NCBI GenBank assembly: GCA_017937805.1
Contig: JAGBCX010000079.1
Span: forward strand, 1-64,000
DNA: 64,000 nt
Reading direction: 5' to 3'
Source: Alistipes sp.
Lineage (GTDB): Bacteria; Bacteroidota; Bacteroidia; Bacteroidales; Rikenellaceae
A program made the translations under genes and the position numbers. Positions 1-6,899 of this stretch are shown in pieces. The notes under the pieces were generated by a model that was given only the letters and a program-made list of their open reading frames with translations, ran no database searches and was not told the DNA's origin. Each line of letters starts with the position of its first letter. The first letter of the stretch is position 1.

Positions 1-75
1 GCGTGCCATAGTCTCCATAATCGATGCCAAACCGCCACGATATGGGTGCGCAGGACCAAGAATAACAATCTTCAT
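1..75 (-). CDS. Glycosyltransferase, N-terminus only (cut by window edge)
   Basis: Only the first 25 codons are in the window, reading inward from an ATG at 73-75. The peptide starts MKIVILGPAHPYRGGLA, the usual opening of a GT-B fold glycosyltransferase: a first beta strand followed by a glycine-rich loop. The family transfers sugars from nucleotide donors at the cytoplasmic face of the membrane. The acceptor and the GT family number cannot be judged from this fragment, and a GT4-type enzyme is only the likeliest guess. Beyond the start codon lies a repeat-filled spacer. Confidence 0.55.
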   Translation of the reverse strand, partial: MKIVILGPAHPYRGGLASIMETMAR

Positions 76-120
76 ACCAATCTCTGTTTTGTATCTGTTT
101 TACAAAGATACAAAACAAAA

Positions 121-212
121 CGGAACCGACGATGCGGAGCGAGCGAAAAAAGTAAATTTATTTACATTTTTCCGAGCCGCAAGGAGGAAAAGCCTGCGTA
201 GCAGGGTTAAAA
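121..212. repeat. REP-like element, copy 1
   Basis: First of three related imperfect copies (others at 262-356 and 57035-57131). Shared parts are a GCGAGCG-like start, a small variable hairpin, a CGCAAGGAGGAAAAG block, a CCTGC/GCAGG hairpin and an AACGGAAA tail. Here the variable hairpin is GTAAA (152-156) with TTTAC (161-165). The tail runs into a GGAAAAC/GGAAAGC purine tract at about 211-236. The reading frame through this region (89-346) looks like chance: it is repetitive, charged, and has an equally open opposite strand. Confidence 0.6.
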
Positions 213-261
213 CGGAAAGCGGAAAACGGAAAACTTTTAGTTTTTCGGTTGGAGCGGAAAG

Positions 262-356
262 CGGAACCGACGCACGAAGCAAGAGCAGAGGGTGCTCGCA
301 CACTATGCCTTGCAAGAAGGAGGAAAAGCCTGCGAAGCAGGATTAAAACGGAAAAC
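262..356. repeat. REP-like element, copy 2
   Basis: Second copy of the element, in the same orientation as copy 1. The variable hairpin is GTG-CTCG-CAC (about 292-301), the GGAGGAAAAG block is at about 319-328, and the CCTGC-GAA-GCAGG hairpin is at about 329-341. It ends in AAAACGGAAAAC. Function unknown; such elements in other bacteria protect 3' ends or bind nucleoid proteins. Confidence 0.6.
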
Positions 357-386
357 TACTTCTCTTTTTACCGTTAGCTCTTATTT

Positions 387-418
387 TTTGCACTTTTCGA
401 GATAAGTTGCTATATTTG
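387..418 (+). promoter_or_regulatory. Promoter of leader copy A and lipoprotein operon
   Basis: A TTTG -33 element at 387-390 and a TATATTTG -7 element at 411-418 are separated by 20 bases. This matches the Bacteroidetes primary sigma factor consensus (TTTG, 19-21 bases, TAnnTTTG). Transcription should start near 424-425, where sequence shared with the other two leader copies begins. Leader copy B has the same arrangement with the same 20-base spacing. Confidence 0.75.
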
Positions 419-423
419 TGGTG

Positions 424-696
424 CAGTCCGTTGGGTTGCAGACATATTTTGATGAAAGTGTATTAGCTTTTATCCCTTTTGGAAATCCGGAAGATTTCAT
501 TTGACCAAGGGAAGCAAACACACTCGTCACTCCGTATTGACTCTTCAATAGGGGTGTTTTGCCCCATTCTTGTAGATAGATACGAGTGTGGGGTATTGTT
601 TATTTGGTCAGGGCTATTCCGGAGCCTCCAAAAGATAAACTAATCAACCTCACACTTTCTTTTTATAATAACGCCTTATTCGGGGTTGGTGGGCAA
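424..696 (+). ncRNA. Candidate structured leader RNA, copy A
   Basis: The conserved 5' block is GCAGTCCGTTGGGTTGCAG and the conserved 3' block is AATCAACCTCACACTTTC, followed by U-rich sequence and CGGGGTTGGTGGGCAA. The closing helix is GAAAGTGT (454-461) with ACACTTTC (652-659). Inside are TCCCTT/AAGGGA (473-478 with 507-512), GAAATC/GATTTC (482-487 with 493-498), CACTCGT/ACGAGTG (521-527 with 582-588), TATTGA/TCAATA (535-540 with 545-550) and GTTTAT/ATAAAC (598-603 with 635-640). Copies B and C keep the outline with different bases in the inner helices. It precedes a two-gene operon ending in a BspA-like lipoprotein. No known family is recognised. Confidence 0.65.
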
Positions 697-710
697 AAAA
701 CAAACTGATT

Positions 711-1457
711 ATGTGTTGTAAATATATTTCCGATATTGTAGATGTTTTAGAGGTAGTAGTATTGGCTGCAACCCTTATTACTACGATATGCCTATATTAT
801 AGAGAAGAGCGAAGAAATCGTTTTTACAAATTATTAGATAATTGGCTTCATATTAAGCGTAACATGGCATTAGAGGTTGAAAAAGCCGAAGGTTTTGACA
901 TCGTAACAGAAACGATTGCAGGTGAAAATATTTTCCATTACGCAAAGGAAGAAATAGAGCAAATTGCAAAGAATATTCAATCAAATGAATATAAAGGCAA
1001 ATGGGAGTTCAAGTATATAGACGAATACAAAAGTTTGACTTATAATCTATGGCAAGATGTTCATACCAATGCCTATACCATTTCAGTTGAAGATGCAACA
1101 GAGATGGAATCTAAATATATATCCGATTATCAGATACTATTTACTAATTATAAATATAATATAGGTCGTAATATTTGTGGCTTAACGCAGTATAAACACG
1201 ATAATTGCATAAAGGAAATGTCGTTTTATTTATTTTATGACAAGTACAATAAAGAATTATACTCTTATTTTGCAAGTTTGGAAACATTACTCCTGCTGAC
1301 ATCAAAAATCAAATCGCATAGGGATGAATACACGAAAGTTATTCTTGCTTCTCTAACAAAAAGCGAAGTAAATCTCATAGAATTGTATGCTCTTCGCTAC
1401 AATACTTCCAAAATTGCAGAATTTTATAGTACTAACAAAAAATACATGTCATTATGA
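711..1457 (+). CDS. Membrane-anchored protein, putative phage abortive-infection (PutAbiC)-like
   Basis: A 248-residue protein with one N-terminal membrane helix (about residues 9-30, rich in V, A, L and I) and a basic stop-transfer YYREERR. The rest is predicted helical and cytoplasmic. The C-terminal part (YFASLETLLLLTSKIKS, then LASLTKSEVNLIELYAL) resembles the pattern of putative phage abortive-infection proteins (PF16872), in which a Y-F-x-x-L helix precedes an L-S-x-x-E-L-x-L-L helix. That is a pattern match from memory, not a search result. The start lies 15 bases after the conserved end of leader copy A. The stop overlaps the next start as ATGA, so translation is probably coupled to the lipoprotein. 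AT-rich codon use suggests recent acquisition. Function unproven. Confidence 0.6.
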   Translation: MCCKYISDIVDVLEVVVLAATLITTICLYYREERRNRFYKLLDNWLHIKRNMALEVEKAEGFDIVTETIAGENIFHYAKEEIEQIAKNIQSNEYKGKWEFKYIDEYKSLTYNLWQDVHTNAYTISVEDATEMESKYISDYQILFTNYKYNIGRNICGLTQYKHDNCIKEMSFYLFYDKYNKELYSYFASLETLLLLTSKIKSHRDEYTKVILASLTKSEVNLIELYALRYNTSKIAEFYSTNKKYMSL

Positions 1458-3448
1458 AAAAACTTTTAATCACTCTTGCCCTTGTCGCAAGTTTAGCTCT
1501 TACATCGTGCAGTAACACAACTTTTGATGATAGCCAATTATGGAAAAGTATTGGCGAACTTGAATTGCGTGTGAAGAATCTTGAAGAATTATGCAAGCAA
1601 TTAAATACCAATATCTCTGCTCTACAAACGCTTGTTGATGCATTACAATCTAACGATTTTGTAACTAGCGTAACGCCTATCACGGAAGATGGTGTAGAGG
1701 TTGGCTATACTATTACCTTCTCAAAATCTCAACCAATTACAATATATCACGGAAAAGATGGAGAAGATGGCTATACTCCTCAAATTGGAGTGGCGAAAGA
1801 TTATGATAATATCTATTATTGGACCATTGACGGAGAGTGGCTACTTGATGCAAACGGCAATAAAATTAAGGCTGTTGGCTCTGATGGTAAAAATGGTAGT
1901 ATCGGACAAGATGGCGCAGATGGCATAACACCTAAACTAAAAATCCAAAATGGATATTGGTATGTATCATATAATAATGGCTCATCGTGGACTCAACTCG
2001 GTAAAGCAACCGGCGAAGATGGTAAAAATGGTTCAAATGGAAAAGATGGCGATTCATTCTTTCAGAGCGTTGATACTACCAACGAAGATTATGTTATTTT
2101 CATTCTCGCAAATGGTACACAAATACAGTTACCACGATACAAGGCTCTCGAAATCTCATTTGAAAAGGGTGATGAAATTGCAGTTATGGCAGGTTCCACC
2201 TTTGAGGTTAATTATACGCTTGTCGGAGGCAGTGCAGACACCAATATCGCAACAATCACTAAAAATAATTGGACTGCCAAAGTAACCAAAAGCTCTAATA
2301 ACGCAGGCTTTCTAACTATTAGTGCACCAAATCCTCTAACTGATGATGCTATTGTTGTATTGGTTAGCGAGGGCACACAAACTATTATGCGTAGCCTTAC
2401 ATTCGTTGATGGTATTACGACAATTGCGACAAAAGCGTATGCAATAACAAGTGAATCGACCACTTTGAGTGTCGATGTTTCTACAAACTTGGATTACACG
2501 GTAAACATTCCTTCAACGGCAATCAGTTGGATTTCATTGCAAGGTATCACAAGCCGTGCGGCAGTTCGTAATGATGTGATAAATCTTAATATCAACGAAA
2601 ATACCGCAACATCTAGCAGAACTGCAACTTTACAACTTGTTTGTAATGATGCAGAGGTAGGAACAATCTCAATTTATCAGCAGGGTATTGAAGTTGCAAA
2701 TAATGAACTTATCTATACATCTTCCGATGGGAAAATTATTGAGCCGTATCAAACAATGGGCTTCAATGCAAATATCATTAGTAATACCTATTCAAATGGT
2801 CGTGGCGTAATCGTATTTGACAAGGATATTACAGCAATTAGTGAATATGCATTCTATAATTGCACAAAACTAACATCTATTAAAATGCCAAAGTCAATTA
2901 CAAAGATTAGGGAGTATGCATTCTATGAAAGCGGACTGACAAATATAGAGATACCAAGCAATGTAACTGAAATAGCGACCTATGCTTTCTACTCAACTAA
3001 TATCGTCAATTTGATTATTCCTGATAGTGTTACTTCGATTGGAGAGTCCGCATTCGATGGTTGCACCTCGCTGACAAGTGTTACAATTGGCAATGGTGTT
3101 ACTTCGATTGGAAATCATGCATTCTATAATTGCACCTCGCTGACAAGTGTAATAATCCCTGATAGCGTTACCATGATTGGAAGATATGCATTCTATAATT
3201 GCACCTCGCTGACAAGTGTAACAATCGGCAATAGCGTTACTTCGATTGGAAGTTTCGCATTCTATAAATGCACCTCGCTGACAAGTGTATATTGCAAGCC
3301 GACAACTCCGCCAACGGGAGGCTCTGAGATGTTCTCCCTCAACGCTTCCGGCAGAAAGATTTATGTGCCTCGCAATTCGGTAGAGGCGTATAAATTGGCA
3401 TCGTATTGGAAAGGCTATGCTGATTGTATTGAGGGCTACGACTTCTAA
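1454..3448 (+). CDS. Surface lipoprotein: DUF4988, collagen-like linker, BACON-like and BspA leucine-rich repeats
   Basis: A 664-residue lipoprotein with an N-terminal signal ending in the lipobox LTSC (Cys19). A short coiled coil (about 28-65) and the following ThrVal-rich strand region match DUF4988. Residues about 105-205 carry DGEDG and DGKNG triplet-like runs resembling a short collagen-like linker. A BACON-type beta domain spans about 329-412. Four to six LRR_5 (BspA/TpLRR) repeats with the core SIGxxAFxxCTSLTSV cover about 457-612. The tail VYCKPTT...KIYVP...EGYDF is shared with the lipoprotein at 57819-59672. Such proteins are exported and usually face the cell surface, often for adhesion. 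The LRR codons contain near-identical DNA repeats that could recombine. Ligand unknown. Confidence 0.85.
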   Translation: MKKLLITLALVASLALTSCSNTTFDDSQLWKSIGELELRVKNLEELCKQLNTNISALQTLVDALQSNDFVTSVTPITEDGVEVGYTITFSKSQPITIYHGKDGEDGYTPQIGVAKDYDNIYYWTIDGEWLLDANGNKIKAVGSDGKNGSIGQDGADGITPKLKIQNGYWYVSYNNGSSWTQLGKATGEDGKNGSNGKDGDSFFQSVDTTNEDYVIFILANGTQIQLPRYKALEISFEKGDEIAVMAGSTFEVNYTLVGGSADTNIATITKNNWTAKVTKSSNNAGFLTISAPNPLTDDAIVVLVSEGTQTIMRSLTFVDGITTIATKAYAITSESTTLSVDVSTNLDYTVNIPSTAISWISLQGITSRAAVRNDVINLNINENTATSSRTATLQLVCNDAEVGTISIYQQGIEVANNELIYTSSDGKIIEPYQTMGFNANIISNTYSNGRGVIVFDKDITAISEYAFYNCTKLTSIKMPKSITKIREYAFYESGLTNIEIPSNVTEIATYAFYSTNIVNLIIPDSVTSIGESAFDGCTSLTSVTIGNGVTSIGNHAFYNCTSLTSVIIPDSVTMIGRYAFYNCTSLTSVTIGNSVTSIGSFAFYKCTSLTSVYCKPTTPPTGGSEMFSLNASGRKIYVPRNSVEAYKLASYWKGYADCIEGYDF

Positions 3449-3476
3449 ATAGCAAATTAAACACTACGAATGTTTT

Positions 3477-3512
3477 ATCGCCTCGCAGAGTATTCTGCGA
3501 GGCGATACCTTT
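3477..3512 (+). terminator. Intrinsic terminator of the lipoprotein operon
   Basis: A perfect stem ATCGCCTCGCAGA with TCTGCGAGGCGAT around a short loop, followed by a short T run. It sits 28 bases after the lipoprotein stop codon. Confidence 0.85.
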
Positions 3513-3545
3513 AATTGTCAATTATCAACTGTCAATTGTCAATTA
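3511..3545. repeat. Short tandem repeat of AATTGTCAATT type
   Basis: About four imperfect 9-11 base units (AATTGTCAATTATCAACTGTC and onward) directly after the terminator. It is one of several unrelated families of short imperfect tandem repeats that fill spacers in this window. Confidence 0.7.
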
Positions 3546-3563
3546 AAAAGCTAATGGCTAAAT

Positions 3564-3667
3564 GCCCCCCAAGCCCCATGGGTATCGAAAACGATACCCG
3601 GCACACAAGAGGAACGCACCCATACAAACACAGGTATCGTTTTCGATACCCGGCAGTAGAGGGGGGC
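3564..3667. repeat. Nested inverted repeats with two mirror palindromes
   Basis: The outer arms are GCCCCCC (3564-3570) and GGGGGGC (3661-3667). Inside are GGTATCGAAAACGATACC (3581-3598) and GGTATCGTTTTCGATACC (3633-3650). Each is a 7-bp hairpin with a four-base loop, and each is the reverse complement of the other. Both are followed by CGGCA. It lies between convergent genes and could terminate the bacterioferritin transcript, though no long T run follows. A protein-binding site is also possible. Confidence 0.6.
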
Positions 3668-3683
3668 TACTTTTAACTCCACC

Positions 3684-4196
3684 CTACTCGCTCTTCTCTC
3701 CTTTCGATTTGTGTTTGCTGTTGGCGATGGATTGCAGGGCGAGGTAGTGTGAGCCGTAATCGAGGAGGTTTTGCCACTCGGTACGGAAAATATCGAGGTG
3801 CTCCTCCTCTTCCGCCGCCATATCCTGAAATATCTTGTGAGTAACCGAGTCATCTTCCGCTGCGCAAAGGCGTGAATACTCGTTGTAGTGGTCGATGGTG
3901 CTCTGCTCCAACTTAACGGCAAAATATAACGCCTCGACCGGCTCGTCAATCTGTCGTGCGCGCTCCGAAGGGTTCATATCGACCTTGCCATTGAGGAACA
4001 AAATTCGCTCGGCAATATGCTCGATATGCTCCATCTCGGCAATCGAAATGCGGCGCATCAAGCGAGCCAAATGTTCATAGCCCGCATCCTCGAAGATGGT
4101 GTGGAAATAGATATACTGCAAGGTTGAAGAAATCTCCTTGCCAAGTGCATCGTTCAGTCGGTCGATGCTACGCTGATATTTAGAAGTCTGCTCCAT
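3684..4196 (-). CDS. bfr: Bacterioferritin-type ferritin
   Basis: A 170-residue four-helix ferritin-like protein that stores iron by oxidising Fe(II). The diiron ligands are visible: E in GKEISSTLQY, E and H in SIAEMEHIEH, E in KLEQSTIDHY and EEEEHLD near the end. The methionine in AEMEH sits where bacterioferritin has its haem-ligating Met, and the following ERILFLNG is typical of Bfr. The ATG at 4196 is chosen because a TATCTTTG -7 box (4230-4237) lies inside the upstream extension of the frame, which would put transcription start after any earlier start codon. It is monocistronic and tail-to-tail with the lipoprotein gene. Confidence 0.85.
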   Translation of the reverse strand: MEQTSKYQRSIDRLNDALGKEISSTLQYIYFHTIFEDAGYEHLARLMRRISIAEMEHIEHIAERILFLNGKVDMNPSERARQIDEPVEALYFAVKLEQSTIDHYNEYSRLCAAEDDSVTHKIFQDMAAEEEEHLDIFRTEWQNLLDYGSHYLALQSIANSKHKSKGEKSE

Positions 4197-4229
4197 AAAA
4201 ATAAACCTTTTACGAAGCAGACTTCTGTG

Positions 4230-4237
4230 CAAAGATA
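4230..4237 (-). promoter_or_regulatory. -7 box of bacterioferritin promoter
   Basis: On the minus strand this reads TATCTTTG, matching TAnnTTTG. It lies 34 bases before the chosen start codon and supports that start. No clear -33 element is seen. Confidence 0.6.
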
Positions 4238-4247
4238 GAGCCAAACC

Positions 4248-5852
4248 CTATGCTCGGCGTCTAATCAATCGTTGGATAGGGCTGATGCTGACACGCACCG
4301 CCTTCGAAATAACTCGGAAAGTCGGGTGAATGACATGGCGAGGTCGTATGCCCGAATAGCGCACACCGAGTGCGATAATTGCAGCAATCGCCACCCACAA
4401 CAGCCAGCCGTAAATCTCCTTCATCGTTTCGAGCAGAGCTTGCACCTGCACCTCGCCATACAACGCCATAAACGGAGTGCGCAGAGTGGATAGGCTGATG
4501 CTATCCATACCCTCCGAGAGCCACGCAGCGTTGCGAGTCATTACGACCTTCATCGCCCGTGCCACGATGGTTGTGCCAATAACACCTGCCAACGATGCGC
4601 TGAACAGGTTTTGCATCATCACGCCCTGCATAAAGTGGAACGGGAAGGGCAAACGAGTAAGCGAAGTAAGCACCGCCACTGCAACGATAATATAACCAAA
4701 AGTGCGCACAAAAATCGGGAAATACAACGCCTCTTTCGGCAGATTGTAATCAATCACGAAGTAGAAATATGCCAAATAGAGTGCAATAGCCGAGAATGCG
4801 ATAACGAGCATCCTTTGATACGACCACTTCCTTCGTGCAAAGGTCAGCCAAGTGAACAAAACGCCCACGATAGTACCTACAAACGCCACCCAATTGAGCG
4901 AAATCAGATTCTCGGCATCGTAGCCCAAAACGCCCGCCATCAAGGCGTGTTCAAAGATATGCGATGGCGCAAGCAACACATCGGCGATAATCATAATGGC
5001 GATAGTTATCGGCACGATAGGGCTTTTGAGGGTATCGAGCATAATGTATGGGTGACGAATAAACGATGCCCGCCACAAATTCATCGCAAGCGTAACCACA
5101 CCACAGAGCGTAGCCGTGCGGATTTGCCAAGCGTACCACCACTCATAGTGTTCGCCATAGAGGCAAACGAATAACACCGATAGTGCCGTAATACCCCACA
5201 TTATCATTCCGAGCCAATCGATACCGTACAAAGGCAGATGCGGCATAACTCGAATATCTTTGTAGAGGAGCATCACGAGCAGCATCATCACAAGCAGTGC
5301 TGCCACAATAAAGTAGTGCATAAAGTGCCACGAAGCCCATACTGAGAAGAAAATCGTAGCGATACCCGACAACTGAATTGCGCTATTTACAATCAGATAT
5401 ACATAGCAGAAAAAGACCGACAAATCGCGCTTCGGGGTGAGCCACAACTGAATTGTGGAGTTGCACTCGAAGGTCGCCCACATACGGAAAAATCCCGCAA
5501 CAAACGACACCCCCACAAGCAACGGAACATTCGTGGTATTCATCGCCACAAGGTTTGCTACCGCAATAACACCACCACACATAAGTAGCGTAGTGCGAGG
5601 TTTTACGGCAAACTTCACCCTGAACATCATTCCGAAGAACAACGCCATACCTACCAACGAGGCGTATCCTGCCATCATAATATCCTCGTTGAGCAGTTGT
5701 GTTGTGCCAACCATCTCACTCGCAGCTGCCAGATATACTCCACCCGAAAATTGGACAATGATAACAAAGAGTATCACTATCCACGGGCGCAGCCACTCCG
5801 GTACAAAGGAGCGAAATTGCGGAATTTCAAATTTTTGATTTGGTGCGTGCAT
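4248..5852 (-). CDS. MFS multidrug exporter, DHA2/EmrB-like inner-membrane pump
   Basis: A 534-residue polytopic protein with about 14 hydrophobic segments, the size and topology of the DHA2 (14-spanner) major facilitator family. It would be the proton-driven inner-membrane pump of a tripartite efflux system. It starts two bases after the stop of the HlyD-type adaptor gene and is the last gene of the TolC-HlyD-MFS operon. The N-terminal cytosolic part (residues 1-22) is hydrophilic and the C-terminus is strongly basic (ends IQRLIRRRA). The sequence is diverged from classical EmrB, so substrates cannot be assigned. Confidence 0.85.
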   Translation of the reverse strand: MHAPNQKFEIPQFRSFVPEWLRPWIVILFVIIVQFSGGVYLAAASEMVGTTQLLNEDIMMAGYASLVGMALFFGMMFRVKFAVKPRTTLLMCGGVIAVANLVAMNTTNVPLLVGVSFVAGFFRMWATFECNSTIQLWLTPKRDLSVFFCYVYLIVNSAIQLSGIATIFFSVWASWHFMHYFIVAALLVMMLLVMLLYKDIRVMPHLPLYGIDWLGMIMWGITALSVLFVCLYGEHYEWWYAWQIRTATLCGVVTLAMNLWRASFIRHPYIMLDTLKSPIVPITIAIMIIADVLLAPSHIFEHALMAGVLGYDAENLISLNWVAFVGTIVGVLFTWLTFARRKWSYQRMLVIAFSAIALYLAYFYFVIDYNLPKEALYFPIFVRTFGYIIVAVAVLTSLTRLPFPFHFMQGVMMQNLFSASLAGVIGTTIVARAMKVVMTRNAAWLSEGMDSISLSTLRTPFMALYGEVQVQALLETMKEIYGWLLWVAIAAIIALGVRYSGIRPRHVIHPTFRVISKAVRVSISPIQRLIRRRA

Positions 5853-5854
5853 CG

Positions 5855-6886
5855 CTAATAGAGAACTTTACACTCGACATTCATTCCTGCACCTACCCTA
5901 CGCATCATCTCCTCGTCATTATCAACGAAGTCGATGCGGACAGGTATGCGCTGCTCAATCTTCACGAAGTTGCCCGAAGAGTTGTCCTGCGGAATAAGCG
6001 AAAAGCTTGCTCCCGTAGCACCCGAAATGGAGGTTACAACACCCTTGAACTTATGTCCGCCTACGGCATCAACCTCGATTTCCACCTCGTTGCCAACCTT
6101 TATATTTGCAATCTGTCGCTCCTTGTAGTTCGCCATAATCCACTTGTCGGTGTGCGAAACAATATCGACAACGCACTGCCCCGGTTGCACAAGTTGTCCT
6201 TCGTGGATATCCTTGCGACCTGTAACACCATCAGCAGGGGCAACAATAACAGTATAAGAGAGGTTGAGCCGTGCCAATTCGAGCGAAGCCTCCGCTACGC
6301 GAATACCCGCCTCGTTTTGGTCAAGGCGTGTGGTCTGCTCCGCACGCACTGCCTCGATGCTGCGTTTCTGCTGATTGAGCATCTCGCAACGAGCCTTTGC
6401 CGCCTCGTAGTGAGTCTTGACATCATCATATTGCTGGCGTGTAACTGCACTCTGAGCCAACAACTTCTCGAAACGCTTATAGTTGCGCTCGGCATTTGCA
6501 AGGTGGATATTTGCCTCCTTAATGCTCGCCTCGGTAACTGCGAGGTTTGTATTTGTGGTAGAAATCACCTTCTTCATCGCAGATTTGTCGGCAGTGGCGT
6601 TAAGATACGTCGCCTCTGCCTGTGCCAAGCGATAGTTAAACTCCGCAGGCTCGATAACAAGGAGTGTATCGCCCTTCTTAACCTCGGAGTACTCCTCAAA
6701 TCTAATCTCTTTGACGAAGCCCTGTACTCGCGCATTTACGGGTACAATGTGCTGTTTAACCTGCGCATTCTCGGTAAATTCCACATTGCCGATATGAACG
6801 AATTTAGAGCATACCCAAACAAGGGTTACAATAATAGTGACGCAGGTTATAATGTTGTAAATGAGTTTTTTAGTCTTATGTTTCAT
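5855..6886 (-). CDS. HlyD/EmrA-type periplasmic adaptor
   Basis: A 343-residue membrane-fusion protein. It has one N-terminal membrane helix (about 9-29), then a beta-barrel/lipoyl segment beginning NAQVKQHIVPVNARVQGFV, which is the EmrA/HlyD opening. A long alpha hairpin rich in A, E, K and R follows (about 85-200), then the second lipoyl half (YTVIVAPADGVTGRK) and a beta-barrel. It links the inner-membrane pump to the outer-membrane channel. The ATG at 6886 was chosen because it gives a normal N-in helix and lies 13 bases after the stop of the TolC-like gene; the longer frame would run back into that gene. Confidence 0.88.
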   Translation of the reverse strand: MKHKTKKLIYNIITCVTIIVTLVWVCSKFVHIGNVEFTENAQVKQHIVPVNARVQGFVKEIRFEEYSEVKKGDTLLVIEPAEFNYRLAQAEATYLNATADKSAMKKVISTTNTNLAVTEASIKEANIHLANAERNYKRFEKLLAQSAVTRQQYDDVKTHYEAAKARCEMLNQQKRSIEAVRAEQTTRLDQNEAGIRVAEASLELARLNLSYTVIVAPADGVTGRKDIHEGQLVQPGQCVVDIVSHTDKWIMANYKERQIANIKVGNEVEIEVDAVGGHKFKGVVTSISGATGASFSLIPQDNSSGNFVKIEQRIPVRIDFVDNDEEMMRRVGAGMNVECKVLY

Positions 6887-6899
6887 GATATTGTGATAT

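Noticed and set aside
89..346. 85-codon open frame near the left end
   Set aside because: It runs through REP-like and purine repeats, is open on both strands, and has no ribosome or promoter context.
424..696. Leader copies as MITEs or an invertible promoter
   Set aside because: The 8-bp end repeats are internal to a conserved promoter and 5' block. No target-site duplication or recombinase gene was seen, and inner helices vary in a paired way; a structured RNA explains this better.
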